NCBI GenBank assembly: GCA_007258455.2
Contig: VDFB02193867.1
Coordinates: 563,969,291 to 564,033,290 of the forward strand
Direction of reading: 5' to 3'
Source: Sequoia sempervirens
Lineage: Eukaryota; Streptophyta; Pinopsida; Cupressales; Cupressaceae
DNA: 64,000 nucleotides
Shown here: positions 36,285 through 48,335 of the stretch, piece by piece
Position numbering within the stretch: the first letter of the stretch is position 1
Layout: every line of letters starts with the position of its first letter
Program-made: the position numbers and the translations under genes
The notes under the pieces: generated by a model
Database searches by the model: none
What the model was told of the DNA's origin: nothing
What the model saw: the letters and a program-made list of their open reading frames with translations, nothing else

Positions 36285-36394
36285 CTTAGAAACTTATATA
36301 AGTTTTTAGAAACTTATAAATTTATAAACTTATATATGTTAATCTATATTTATGTTAAACTTGTATATATAAATTTATAGATTTAGATATGTTA

Positions 36395-36400
<6 letters not shown>

Positions 36401-36434
<34 letters not shown>

Positions 36435-36661
36435 ATAAATTTTAGAAACTTTTTTCATGTCTAATAAAATAAATTTATAAGGTAAATGATAAATTTAATA
36501 AGTTTATAAATTTATCAACTTATAAATCTTAAATTTAATATATAAGATGAACTTATAAATTTATTGAATAATTGTTTCTTCAATTGAAATTTTGATATTA
36601 AATTAAAGATTAATGTTATAAGTTTATAAATCTTAAATTTTAGAAACTTATATATGTTAAG

Positions 36662-36699
<38 letters not shown>

Positions 36700-37190
36700 T
36701 TATTTATTTATTTTAAATTTTTTTTTTTTTTTAATTTATAATTTATTTATTTTTAATTTATAAATTTTAATTTTTTTAAAATTTATACAATATTTATAAT
36801 TTGATAAGTTTGTAAGTTTTTAGAAACTTAGAAACAAAGATATTCTTGCTACTTGCTACTTTTTAGAATATATATATATATATATTTTAAATTTATAAAT
36901 TTTAGAAACTTTTTTCATGTCTAATAAAATAAATTTATAAGTTTATAAACTTTTAAATTTCTAAGTTTATAAATTTATAAGCTTATAAGTTTCTAAGTTT
37001 TTAGAAACTTAGAAACAAAGATATGCCTTGATTTTTTTTCAAAATTTATAAGTCTCTAAAATTTAAAAGTTTATAAATTTATAAACTTATAAGTTTTGAT
37101 CTTAAATTAAAGATTAATGTTATAAATTTTGATCTTAAATTAATGATTAATGTTATAAGTTTCTAAATTTATAAACTTTTAGATAGTCCT
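36401..37190. repeat. AT-rich minisatellite-like repeats
   Basis: Runs of TA dinucleotides (36401-36425 and 36664-36694) and imperfect repeats of 'tttataagtttataaa'. Related sequence occupies 33290-33420, 33850-33990, 35080-35480 and 48180-48690. Confidence 0.7.
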
Positions 37191-37961
37191 AGCAATCACA
37201 GGGTCACCTTTAATTGCAAGAAGATGACTCTTGTGACCCAGGTGGTAGACTCATTAATCTTTCCCTCAATTCCTATTGTGTGATTTCATGTTAATGTGGC
37301 TTGATGCTTGTGGTAGAGGCAATGGCTTTCAATAGATGCAAATATCCAATGGTAGTGTTAAAAGATGTCGGGCTCATTGGCTGAGAGAGAAGACTATACT
37401 ATGATGAATATTCTATGTTGGCTGGATCTTCAAATGATAGAGAAGGCCATGTTATGATGAAATTTTTTATGAGATAATCAAGAAACAGAACCATAGTAAA
37501 TGAGATGATTCCAATAGTTTGAACTTGGGATAGTTATTGCATTTACAAGGATTGGAGATTTACCAATTGATTGTCTCACTTGTTTTCTAATTGTTTAATT
37601 ATTTTCACTGCTTTATTAGTTTTCTTTAGAATTATTCAATTAAAGATTCCACGAGCAGTCCAGTAGTTCTAACTTCCATTGTCAATTTGCTTACTCCACC
37701 TAATCATTCCTAGACCATTTATTCTAGTCTTCTACTGATACGTTTCATGAGTTTGTGAGTATTGTGCACCTATTTGAGACTATATAACAAGTTTGAATCA
37801 TACGAATTCTCAACAATTTTAAACAATTCAATAGCATGTGTTGGATTAAGCTATTTAAGAATATTTCCTTCACATCAACAAAGCCAATTTTTGGGGTTCT
37901 GAAACCTCTCCCAATTAAGGGCATTATTAGCAATTTATAACCATTCTACTCGACAATGACC

Positions 37962-38219
37962 CTAAATTTTCTCAATTACATTGGCAGGAATCCAATGTCT
38001 GAGATCTTGATCTAATCGAAGATAACTTATGGTGGGGCATCCAAGTACCATTTGTTCAATATCTTCATTGTGGACATTACTACATCCATCTAAAATCATT
38101 GCCTCCAAAGAAATGTGTTGTGAAAAGGCACAAATTCCATCTCCTGTGACAGAGTCACAACCAATGAGCTTGATTTCTTTCAAATTTGAATAGTGCTTGG
38201 CAATAGCAATCAATGACAC
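37962..38219 (-). pseudogene. LRR protein fragment (copy A)
   Basis: Minus-strand frame of 85 codons with cysteine-containing leucine-rich repeats: 'HYSNLKEIKLIGCDSVTGDG', 'SLEAMILDGCSNVHNEDIEQ', 'GCPTISYLRLDQDL'. This repeat type is typical of F-box/LRR proteins, in which it binds substrate. A further stretch to about 38360 reads 'FFGYQSALREYCCNASLID' in another frame, so an intron or frameshift separates the parts. No F-box seen, no ATG start, clearly partial. Confidence 0.55.
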
Positions 38220-38382
38220 ATATGATATATATTAATCAACCTTGAAAATTTTATTTTTTCTAGGGTGTATATAGCTCCAAGGCGCACCCCTGCAGAATCA
38301 ATCAAGGAAGCATTGCAACAATATTCTCTCAAGGCCGATTGATAGCCAAAGAATTATCATGCTATCCAAATCGAACACCATA

Positions 38383-38387
38383 AAGTT
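38383..38387. other. Target-site duplication of the copia element, left
   Basis: aagtt before the LTR; the same five bases follow the right LTR at 43759-43763. Copy B has one uninterrupted 'ataaagtttagtac' near 49885. Confidence 0.9.
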
Positions 38388-38801
38388 TGCTGGATAAAAA
38401 TACAGAGACAAACTAAACAGGGTTTTCAACTGAGAAAGAGTAAATGCAGCATTCAGCATAGAGCATTATAAAAAACACAGTTAATATTAGAAACAACATA
38501 CAGATTTATATAATTTCCTTATGAAAAATAGAGAGCTTTCAGTGCTCTTTATGCCCATACATTCTTCTACTCAAAATAGAGTATTACATCCTTCATTTTA
38601 CAAAACAGAGTCTTTTTGCTCAGCTATAGGGGAAGCTTCCAGAATACGCTAAGAGAAGTGTCTAGATGCATTAGAGAAGGAGATAGAAGAAGGTAGATAG
38701 AAGCGGGAGGAATGATGGAGTAAATGCGGTAGATATGGTAGATATGCAACGGTGGCAGGGAAGATTAAAATGTGTACAGCAAAAAGTCCACGTCACCAAC
38801 A
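38388..38801 (-). repeat. 3' LTR of the copia element
   Basis: On plus it starts TGCTGG and ends CCAACA; on minus it reads TGTTGG...CCAGCA. It is next to the polypurine tract, so it is the 3' LTR. Confidence 0.9.
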
Positions 38802-38816
38802 CTCCCCCTTAATCTT
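38802..38816 (-). other. Polypurine tract of the copia element
   Basis: AAGATTAAGGGGGAG on the minus strand, immediately before the 3' LTR. Confidence 0.9.
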
Positions 38817-41800
38817 CACTGCCACGTATGTCTACAATACCAAGTGCTTCTCGGAGATGCTCAAAAACATTCTTTGAAAGTGGCTTTGTAAAGATATTTG
38901 CCAGTTGTTCTTCGGACCTGCAAAACTGAAGATGTATGTCACCATTGTTCACCAATTCACGAATAAAATTATACCTTGTATCAATATGCTTGCTCCGTTT
39001 ATGAAAAACATGATTTTTAGATAAAGCAATTGCTGAATTATTATCACAAAAAAATTTTGATGGTTCTTCTTGTGGATGCCTCAAATCTGAAAGCACCCTT
39101 CTCATCCATACTGCCTGGCAAGTTGCTGATGTGGCTGCAACATATTCTGCTTCAGCTGATGAGAGTGTCACAATTGGTTGTTTTTTTGATGCCCAAGAGA
39201 TAGCTCCCGGTCCTAGATAAAAGATATAGCTCGAGGTGCTTTTTCTATCATCCATGCTACCTCCCCAATCACTATCTATATATCCGATCAATTTGTAGTC
39301 GTCTGAAGATGTATACAAAATCCCAAAGCTCTTTGTTCCAGCGATATATCTTAAAATTCTTTTTCCAGCTTTCCAATGTGATTCTTTTGGTGTGTCCATG
39401 AATCTAGAAATAAGACTCACCCCATACATGATATCCAGTCTTGTGGCGGTTAGATACATGAGGCTGCCAACTAATCTTTTGAATAAAGTTGCATCAACAC
39501 TAGGACTTTTTTCATCCTTGCTAAGTTTTAAACCCAATGCAACAGGTGTAGGAATTGGATTTACATTTGTCATCTTAAATCTCTTCAAAAAATTATTAAC
39601 ATACTTGCTTTGACAAATAAAAATGCCTTGGTCATTTTGACTTACCTCTATACCAAGAAAATATCTCATGAGCCCCAAATCAGTCATATCAAATTCTCTT
39701 TCATGGCTTCCTTGAATGAGTTAGTTGACATGTTACCTGTGAATATCAAATCATCTACATACAAGCACACTATCAAGATTTCTCCTTCATCATTCACTTT
39801 GACATACAAACTTGGTTCATTGCCACACTTGTTAAACCCATTATTCAAAAAATAAGAATCTATCCTGCTGTACCAAGCTCTAGGAGCTTGTTTCAAACCA
39901 TATAGTGCCTTTTTCAGTTTGTATACTTTATGTTCTTCTCCCAAAACTTCATAACCTGGTGGTTGTTTTATATACACTTCTTCTAAAATGCCATTCAAAA
40001 ATGCTGATTTCACATCCATTTGGTAAACCTTCCAATTGTTTTGAGCTGCTATAGATAAGACCATTCTAATGGTATCCAATCTTGCCATGGGTGCAAATGT
40101 TTCATTGTAGTCTATGCCCGATTGTTGTGTGAAGCCTTTAGCTACAAGTCTTGCCTTGTGTTTCTCTACTTTTCCATCAACGTTATACTTTGTCTTGTAA
40201 ATCCACTTAACTCCAATCACATCCTTGCCTTTAGGAAGCTCTACAAGATCCCAAGTTTGATTTTTTTCAATTGATTAAATCTCATCATCCATGGCTGTAA
40301 TCCAATTGTCATCCTTAATTGCATCTTCAAAATAAATTGGATCAACTTGTATTAAGAATGTAAAATTAGAGCATAAATCATCATTTTCAGCCTCTTGTAT
40401 TTCATCATATATCTCCCTTAGACTTCGTGTCTTTTTTGAAGTGTTTCTAGATCTTGATCTTAGTGATGCAAGTGTTGGATTAGAGGACTCACTGCTGTTA
40501 TTACTTGCTGGAGTAATTGGATTTGGAGTGGTAGGTGCCCTAGAAGGTGTTGTAGGAACATTTTCTTGTGTAGTAGGCAGAACTTGAGTTTCTTTTTCTT
40601 CATTTTCTTGTGGAACACTAGCTGCAACTGAAGTTGTTTTGTCTATGCTGCCATCCCATGCTTCTTCTTCAACAAACTCAACATCACAACTTATTATCAG
40701 CTTCTTTGTGATAGGATTGTATAGCTTGTATGCCTTGGATTGTTCACTATATCCCACAAATATACACTTCTCTCCTCTATCATCTAACTTCTTTCTCAAC
40801 TCTTGAGGTATCAAGGAGTATGCTACATAGCCAAAGACTCTCAAATGTACTATGTTATGCTTCCTTTTGCTCCAAGCTTCTTCTGGTGTTTTATTTATCA
40901 CTACTTTTGTTGGGCATCTATTTAATATATATACCGAACATGCAACCGCTTCAGCCCAATATTCATTTGGTAGATGTTTTGCTTTTATCATACTTCGTGC
41001 CATTTCCATGATTGTCCTATTCTTTCTCTCGGCTACTCCATTTTGTTGAGGAGTATACCTTGCTGTAAATTGTTTCTTTATGCCATTTTCTTTGTAAAAA
41101 TTCTGAAAATCATTTGATATGTACTCTCCACCTTGATCGGTTCTCAATGTTTTGATATAGTATCCACTTTCTTTCTCAACTTTTGCTTTGAACTCCTTAA
41201 AAATAGCAAATGCATCTAATTTATATTTCAAGAACTAAACCCAAACTTTTCTACTGAAATCATCAATAAATGTCAAGAAATAAAGCTTTCCACTTATGGA
41301 TGGTGTTTGCATAGGTCCACAAAGGTCTGAATGCACTATTTCAAGTGGATGATTTTCTCTATAAGACTCTCCAACTGGAAATGCTTTCCTATGTTGCTTT
41401 GCCAATATGCAGCTCTCACATGTTGTCTTAAGTGGCTCTATTGGTGGCAGTCCATATACCATTCTTTTCTTGTGTAACAGCTGTAATCCTTTGAAGTTTA
41501 AATGCCCAAGTCTTAAATGCCATAGCCAAGATTCATTTTTATATGAAGCTTTGAAAGCTAACTTAGCAACCTTTTGCAATCCTTGTGGCTCTAAGAATAG
41601 TTCACTTTGGATTCTAAGAGGAAACATCCTATTTTTTGTCATCTCAACTTTTGCAATCAACCTATTGCTTGGTTTCTTATCTAAAATCACACATTCACCA
41701 TTTTCAAAGTATATCCTATATCCTTTTTGCACAAGTTGCCCAATGCTTATGAGATTGTGTTGCAATCCAGGAACATAGTATACATCAGAAATATGTTTCT

Positions 41801-43001
41801 CCTCACCTTGCTTAGTTTTTATGTTAATTGACCCTTTGCCCATGACTGAAACTCGTTGATCATTTCCCAATTTCACTTCTGATTTTATCGAATCATCTAT
41901 TGTTGCAAACATCTCCTTACTCCCACTCATATGATTACTACAACCGCTATCTAAAAACCATACTTCATTGGAGCTCTCTTGTGCTACATTGCATGTTATC
42001 AATATGGTGTTTTCTTCACTAGTGTTGGGCTTGTCTTCATTTGTAAAATGTGCCTTTTGCTTATTCATGTCATATTGCCTTTTTCTACATTCTGATGCAA
42101 AATGCCCAAATTTATTGCAATAATGACATTGGATGTTGGATTTATCATACCTTTCTCCTTGATGATGGCTATAAGAATGGCTACTCCCCCTTCCTCTTGT
42201 TGGTGTAGAATGGGTATGTGGGCTTGATGCTGGTCTTCTGCTCTCAAATTGTGTATTTTCTCTTCCTCCTCTTGGTGTAAAACGTCCTCTGGCTCTGCTG
42301 TAATTTGATCTCCCTCTTGTTCTACCAAATGATAGCTAAGTCCTGAATGCATTTTCCAATGATGATGACCCTGATCAATTTAATCTTTGCTCATGTACTA
42401 AGAGTGATTCCATTAATTCATATACTGATAGTTGAGTAAGATCTTTGGCCTCCAAAATGGCTATTACAACTGGATCAAACTTTGTAGATAGACTTCTAAG
42501 TAATTTTTCCACAATCTTTTGATCTTCAATGGTGTCTCCATAGGATCTCATTTGATTTACTATTGCCATTGCATGAGTGAAGAATGAATCTATTGAGTCT
42601 GAATCTTTCATCTGCAGATTTTCAAAATCCCTTCTAAGAATTTGTAATTTTGCTATTTTCACCTTGTCTATGCCTTGGTAAGTTGTTTGCAAACTTTCCC
42701 ATGCCTGTTTTGATCTTGTAGCAGCTAAAACTTTTGGAAAGAGTGATTCCTCCATTGCCTGCTGAATGATAAACAACGCCTTAGCATCCTTCTTCTTGTT
42801 TTCTTTCAACAAATCTTTTTCAGCTTGTGTAAGAGCTTGATAAGCTTGCTGGTCTGCTGGTTCAAGAAACCCATTTTCAACCAAGTCCCAAACATCCTAG
42901 GAGAAAAATAGGGTTTTCATTTTTATGCTCCAATATTCATAATTTTTTCCATTGAAGATTGGAATCTGTGGTTGTGCAATGCTTCCACTTGTTCCTGCCA
43001 T
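38809..43001 (-). pseudogene. Copia gag-pol polyprotein
   Basis: One minus frame from the ATG at 43001, about 1,400 codons. Gag: 'IPIFNGKNYEYWSIKMK', then the domain at 42375-42884, then zinc knuckle CHYCNKFGHFASEC near 42085-42130. Protease: 'WFLDSGCSNHMSG' near 41960. Integrase: HHCC 'HLRLGHLNF...CESCILAKQH', with Asp in 'TFIDDFSRKVWV', Asp in 'LRTDQGGEY' and Glu in 'QNGVAERKNRTIMEMA'. RT: 'GVKWIYKTKYNVDGK', active site 'LYVDDLIF' near 39745. RNase H: 'AEAEYVAATSATCQAVWMRR', 'HIDTRYNFIREL'. Breaks: TAG 42899, TGA 42375, TAG near 42338, TAG 41232, TAA near 40275, and a 2-bp insertion near 39690 that shifts the frame. Order protease-integrase-RT-RNase H defines Ty1/copia. Confidence 0.95.
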
Positions 43002-43329
43002 AATTTTTTAAACACCTTGCCTCCTCTATTTTCTTTTCAAATCTCTTCAATCTTGCAAACCCTTGCTATATGTGTGATGGCTGCAACCTTCAATATATAT
43101 GATTTTTGGAATCTTCCAATAGCTACAATCTGTCTAACAGCTTCAACAAGACTACTGTTTTAATCTCTGTTAACATCTACATTCAAGGGCCATCTACAAA
43201 CAACGGGGATCTACACTCTTTTTTGGGTGGTACATTCACTTCTGCAAGTCTTCTTTGACTCAATCTTCAACTTCGTTGTTTACAATCTCCTTTCCCACTT
43301 CAATCCATCCAAGCTTTTCTCTATCAGTA

Positions 43330-43341
43330 GCTCTGATACCA
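43330..43341 (-). other. Initiator-Met tRNA primer-binding site
   Basis: TGGTATCAGAGC on minus, three bases inside the 5' LTR. The standard primer of plant copia elements. Confidence 0.9.
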
Positions 43342-43344
43342 CTT

Positions 43345-43758
43345 TGCTGGATAAAAATACAGAGACAAACTAAACAGGGTTTTCAACTGAGAAAGAGTAA
43401 ACATAGCATTCAACATAGAGCATTATAAAAAACACAGTTAATATTAGAAACAACATACATATTTATATTATTTCCTTATGAAAAATAGAGAGCTGACAGT
43501 GCTCTTTATGCCCATACATTCTTCTACTCAAAACAGAGTATTACATCCTTCATTTTACAAAACAGAGTCTTTTTGCTCAGCTACAGGGGAAGCTTCTAGA
43601 ATACGCTAAGAGAAGTGTCTAGATGCATCGGAGAAGGAGATAGAAGAAGGTAGATAGAAGTGGGAGGAATGATGGAGTAAATGTGGTAGATATGGTAGAT
43701 ATGCAACGGTGGCAGGGAAGATTAAAATATGTATAGCAAAAAGTCCATGTCACCAACA
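43345..43758 (-). repeat. 5' LTR of the copia element
   Basis: Same 414-bp length as the left LTR, adjacent to the primer site. The target duplication aagtt follows at 43759-43763. Confidence 0.9.
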
Positions 43759-44653
43759 AAGTTTAGTACAAGAACATTTAAATGAGACAAACAGTGAATC
43801 AATCTACAAATCAGGACACCAATCTAAACATAATCTTAAGAAAAAAATGAATATGTGGTTTCTTACAAAAATTCGGCTGTATATCATTTGGATGAGGATT
43901 AGTTTGGAGATCTAGGAGGTCCTATCTACAATCTAAAAACATCATTATCATGAAGATGGATGAGTAAACTGATCCAAAACATCCATATCTATGATGTTAA
44001 TTTTTTTTACTAAAGCTCCTATTCTCCACTAATTATGAACTATGGAAGCCCAAGACTCTTAATAAATGGCTGGGTTTAACCGACACTCTAAGGGTACACT
44101 TAGGTGGGCAGGCCCACAGTCTCTTTAAACCCGTGATTTTTTCGTTTTTGTTTCACTTTTACCAAAACTGTTTCCATTCGGGATACACTCTATCCGCTCA
44201 TATTCAATTATGCATTTCATTTTTAATCCCACGTGTTTGGGGAGACAACGTAGGGAGGAGATATTATAAAACAACGATAAGAATATTAATATTTTGTTAT
44301 GTTTAAAATAGACTCCATGGTTTTTATCCCACGTGACCATATCTATAAGAGTATTATTTTTAGTTTTTTACATTTTAGATTTTTAATAATTATTAACAAT
44401 AAATTATTAATAATTAATATTATTAAAAATAATTATATATTGTTAATTTTAATTTTTAAATAAATTTATTAATTATAAATTATTTTTAATAAGATTTTAA
44501 TTTTTGAAATAAATCCATTAATAATAAATTATTCATAATTGATGTTTAAGACTTATTTTAAATATTTTTAGATGATAATAATAATAGATAATCAACAACC
44601 CCGTTAAGGGGCCAAGTTAGGTATATCCAACAAAGAAGTATTGTAGGATGACA

Positions 44654-45126
44654 TGCTGGGAAAGACCTCTAGAAGGATGGTGGAAGATAAATTTTGATGG
44701 GGCCTCAAAGGGAAATCCTAGCCCTTCAGGGGCACAATTTATTATTTGAGATTGGATTAGAGATATGGTTGTGTTAGGAGCAAAGAAATTGTCAGAAGGA
44801 ACGAATAATATAGCTGAAGTTCTTGCGACATTGTTGGCAATTAAGTGTTGAAGGAATTAGGTGCCATAAAGGTTCACTTAGAAGGGGATTCGATGATAGT
44901 TGTGCAAGCGGTGATAAATGGTTCAATTCATGCATGGCACTCTCAATTTGTGGTCGATCAAATTAGAGAAGAATTATCCAATTTTGAAAGCTTTACAGTG
45001 ATTCATATCAGACGTGGTGGGAATGTCGAAGCGGATGTCCTTTCAAAGTGGGCACTATCTTTTAATGAGGTTGGAGACTTCAAATTTGAGGATTTTCGAG
45101 AAGTAAATTTAGTGGATTTTTGGTGA
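44654..45126 (+). pseudogene. RNase H-like domain of LINE ORF2 (copy A)
   Basis: 'CWERPLEGWWKINFDGASKG' opens the domain. After a one-base frame slip near 44843 (shared with copy B) it continues 'LGAIKVHLEGDSMIVVQAVI', 'HIRRGGNVEADVLSKWAL' and stops at 45124. Asp, Glu and Asp positions fit the plant RVT_3-type RNase H seen at the C-terminus of plant LINE ORF2 proteins. This is the tail of a longer protein. Confidence 0.7.
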
Positions 45127-45383
45127 TGTCAGGTGAGTACATCACATTGAATGCATGAAGTGGCACCTAGGTCTAAAATTTAGACAAGACTAATAACTGA
45201 TGGAGAAGTCGAGCGATGGCCTTTAAGTAGTACCATTAAGTAGTACCAGTAGTAATAAATTTGAAGTGGGTGGTGAAAGATAGTTTAAAGGCTGAGGCAA
45301 TGATGATTTCCTCACATTTTGAAGTGGCGAAAACATCTAGCAGTAGTTTTCTGGCAATGAAGGTGGTGCTCTATTAGAGAAAA

Positions 45384-46034
45384 ATGGAGGCGAATTTCAC
45401 TTTCCAATCTCCCAGGTCTCTGAATCCATTTTTTGGTGAAGCATCGACAAAAAGACTAAGGGGTTTATTTCTAATTGAAGATGACTGAATAGTGTAGTGT
45501 GTACGAATGATCATTGCAAAGGATTTTGGTGCTCTAAGGCATAGGCTTAGAACAAATTTGGACATGTATTCCTTGATAGTGGCATGGGGCCTTGACATAG
45601 GAGAGCCTATGGTGTTGGTATGTAAAGTGATGTTGAAAATCGTTCACAAGGATTTTTTGGTGGACATGGATTCCATTTTCAAATGGGCGATACTAGGGGT
45701 AGGTCTGGACATTTCTTAAGGAATTATTAATGAATAGATGGAGTTTCTTTATGGGGATGTTGTAATTAAGCCATTCATTCAATGGTTGGAAGGAAACTTC
45801 AAATCTAGGTGCCCGGAGGAAGCTAGAATGGGATGGAAGGCTCTCAAGATTTTTATTGAGATCATGGAGCTCGATGAGTTCATTGAGAAGGCCAAAAGGG
45901 AAGTGCAAGGTAAGGTGGTGAAAGTGAAATGCCAGAGTAAACATCGGTCAAATAAGTGGCGAAGGTTCCAAAAGAAGAAACAAATGAAGGAACTAGGTGA
46001 AGGTCCATCGGGCTTGGGTAGTGCTCATGATTGA
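45384..46034 (+). pseudogene. Extra ORF after the LINE RNase H domain (copy A)
   Basis: One frame from the ATG at 45384 for about 216 codons, with four stops, to 46034. The C-terminal third is basic and probably helical ('ELDEFIEKAKREVQGKVVKV', 'KHRSNKWRRFQKKKQMKE'), suggesting RNA or DNA binding. I do not recognise it. The same frame is kept in copy B. It may be a third LINE ORF or a captured gene piece. Confidence 0.4.
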
Positions 46035-47386
46035 TAGATCTATTAGAATTTTTTTGCCTCTTTTGTTTGAATCTCTGCTACAAATAGTGAAATTTTGGGT
46101 TTGGGGTTTCGAGTTGATAGGTTTCCCAATTTGGTAGCTCAGTTGGGGTTAGCTTAGAGACCATTGGTGGTGGTTTTTTGTACTAGTAAAAATTAAAGTG
46201 TTTAAAGAAGCTAGTGGTTGGTGGTTGCACGTTAAAGTGTTTTTTTCAATCTTTTTTGAAATGTTTTGGGAGGTATCAAACTAAAATGGTTGTAATCTTT
46301 ATTTTTAAAGTAATATAATATTTCATGTTACCGACCAAAAAAAAAGAATAATCAACAATCAATAACAATTAAAAATAAAAAATTAATTATTAATAATAAT
46401 AAAATTAATTATGCCAAGAGGCGTATTACAATGGCATCCACCAAAAAGAAAAATTCAATGTAAGGAAAAACTATTTAGCTTGAATTTGATGTTCAAATGA
46501 CATGCAACTGGCATAACTGTGTATGTAGACGTCTTTTCAAGCAGATTTAAAGCAAATTTAAAAAAAGTTTTAATGGATTTGATATCTTTGTTTTACATAG
46601 ACAATGTGAAAACCCCTCCACCTAGTGCTGCAACAAAAATATGAATACAAATTTAAAGAAAAAAAAATTCTTATCCACTCTAAAATACCTATTTTTCATA
46701 TCATAATCAATTTTATAATGATTTCATTTTTATATTATTAATACTAAAATTTAATATTAATAATTATAATTAATTTTATTATAGTAATTAAATATTTATA
46801 ATTACAATAGGGCCTCGATAACTCTCGGTGTATTTTATATATATTAATATTTAATATATGTATGCTAGTAATAAATTATTAGTTAAAAATCAATTATAAA
46901 TAACAATTCTAATTAAAATTATCAAAATATTCAAAATAATTAGACAAAAGCAGTATCAATAATAAAATCAACTCCATATTAATTATAATCAATAAACACA
47001 ACTCTCTTGATGGAACATTTGAGTGGTTCACCAAAATGATAGAAAAAACACCAAATTCATTACATCAAACATCCAATGTGTGAGTTTCAAACACATGAAA
47101 ACCTTGCAAAAAGATGGCATACAACATGACACATAGGTAGGACAACATTTCATGTGGAATGTATATTAACAAATGAAAAACTTTATCAATTTAGAAATTA
47201 TAGTTCATTCTATGTAACTAAACAATAGTTCATTCTATGTGCATGTAATTTTGAGTTTGATAAGAAAACTAAAAACACTATTAATCTACTCTTGTCAAAA
47301 CACAAACAACACTCAAATTTAGTATAAGATTTAACAAATCATAATGAAAACATAATATGAAAATGAATTTTCTTAAATTTTGTGGT

Positions 47387-47491
47387 TGTAGATGCCCTTT
47401 TGAAATCTATGCAAAATATGGGAGGATAGACAAAGCTTGTGAACTATTTGACAAAATGTCTCATAGAATTGTAATCTCGTGGAGTACACTC
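47387..47491 (+). pseudogene. PPR protein fragment (copy A)
   Basis: 35 codons reading 'FEIYAKYGRIDKACELFDKM' then 'VISWSTL' before a stop. This is the consensus of a plant PLS-type pentatricopeptide repeat (usual form 'MYAKCG.I..A...F..M..R.VVSW'). Only one repeat is recognisable. Such proteins bind organellar RNA. It sits inside the Mutator-like element, so it is a likely captured exon piece. Confidence 0.6.
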
Positions 47492-47580
47492 TAATTAGAA
47501 AATTTGCATCACTACCCTCATGACAATCTCTCAATTTGTTTGTGTCTGTTGTGCTACACAATTTGATACTACAATTTGTT

Positions 47581-47751
47581 TTTTAGATTGCAGGAATCGG
47601 GTAGCACAACCCCCTATAAGTAAACTTTTTAACGTGACCAGCGGCGCTGGCCCGACACGCCCTCCGGTACCACGGGACGGGGGAGACTAGAACTCGTGAC
47701 CAGTAGAGCCGCAACGGAATTACTTAGCCAACCGAGCTAGGGCCCCCGCCC
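47581..47751 (-). mobile_element. tRNA-derived SINE (171 bp), copy A only
   Basis: Flanked by perfect 16-bp repeats gatactacaatttgtt (47565-47580, 47752-47767), which occur once in copy B at 53693-53708. On minus it starts GC-rich, with a box A-like TAGCTCGGTTGG (47728-47739) and a box B-like GAGTTCTAGTCTCC (47682-47695) spaced as in a tRNA-type Pol III promoter. It ends in a short A-rich tail next to the target duplication. Mobilised by LINE enzymes. Confidence 0.85.
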
Positions 47752-48253
47752 GATACTACAATTTGTTATTATTATTATATGTAATTATTCTTTTAATTCT
47801 AAATAACTAATAATCAATAATTTACTATTGATTTTTAACTATAATTTATTGTTAGTGTTATTATTATTATGTGTAATTATTTTTTTTAATTTTAAATAAT
47901 TTATAATCAATAATTTACTATTGTTAGTTTATTTATTTATTTATTTATTTTTTAAAAAAATTATTTTTTTAATGTATAAAAAAAAAAATAATAATTAATT
48001 TATAAAAAATTATTATTTTTAATTTATAATAATTTATTTTTTTAATTTATAATTTTTATTTTTTAATTAATAAAAAAATATTTTTTAATTTATAAATTTT
48101 AATTTTTTTAATTTATACAATATTTATAATTTGATAAGTTTGTAAGTTTTTAGAAACTTAGAAACAAAGATATTCTTGCTTCTTGCTAGTTTTTAGAAAT
48201 TTATAAGTTCTAAAATTTATAAGTTTATAAATTTTAGAAACTTATATATGTTA

Positions 48254-48254
<1 letters not shown>

Positions 48255-48333
<79 letters not shown>
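48255..48333. repeat. (TA)n microsatellite
   Basis: About 39 uninterrupted TA units. The matching site in copy A has a far shorter run, so it expanded after duplication. Confidence 0.95.

Positions 48334-48335
<2 letters not shown>

Larger units (their letters stand above)
33486..36300 (-). repeat. Three spaced copies of a gene fragment with AT-rich spacers
   Basis: A segment marked by 'gataatggcattgtgcctt' starts at 33486, 34678 and about 36088, each ending in 'ctagttcctccaacttag'. Copies 2 and 3 extend left into a shared stretch (34200-34677, 35690-36087), from which copy 3 lacks about 85 bp. Spacers are 'ataaatttataagtttata' repeats. Step sizes are about 1.2 and 1.4 kb. Confidence 0.75.
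38388..43758 (-). mobile_element. Complete Ty1/copia retrotransposon (5,371 bp)
   Basis: Two 414-bp LTRs, initiator-Met primer site, polypurine tract, 5-bp target duplication, and a single gag-pol frame on minus. The empty site survives in copy B of the tandem duplication. I count about 18 differences between the LTRs (about 4%), mostly transitions, so it is fairly young compared with its surroundings but dead through stops and a frameshift. Confidence 0.95.
44600..46344 (+). mobile_element. 5'-truncated LINE (copy A)
   Basis: The end is a poly(A) run at about 46337-46345, preceded by the 3' sequence 'atttcatgttaccgacc'. Flanked by agataatcaacaa (44586-44598) and a near copy with one extra A after the poly(A). 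It contains an RNase H-like domain and a further ORF. The reverse transcriptase part is missing, as in most truncated LINE copies. Confidence 0.75.
36700..47930 (+). repeat. Tandem duplication, copy A
   Basis: Collinear with 47931-53870 once the copia element (38388-43758) and the SINE (47581-47751) are removed. At about 47930 the sequence 'ttactattg' switches from Mutator-like interior to a TTTA-rich stretch like that at 36695, which opens copy B. That marks a head-to-tail junction. Exact breakpoints are blurred by AT-rich DNA. Confidence 0.85.
44068..47930. mobile_element. Mutator-like element, copy A (right end lost)
   Basis: The left terminus GGCTGGGTTTAACCGACACT starts after TTAATAAAT (44059-44067), as in copy B. 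The right terminal repeat is absent because copy A ends at the tandem-duplication junction. It carries the LINE, the PPR fragment and, uniquely, the SINE. Confidence 0.7.

Noticed and set aside
47581..47751. A tRNA gene
   Set aside because: Box A and box B-like motifs exist, but no cloverleaf or anticodon arm can be drawn, and the segment is flanked by target duplications, so it is a SINE.
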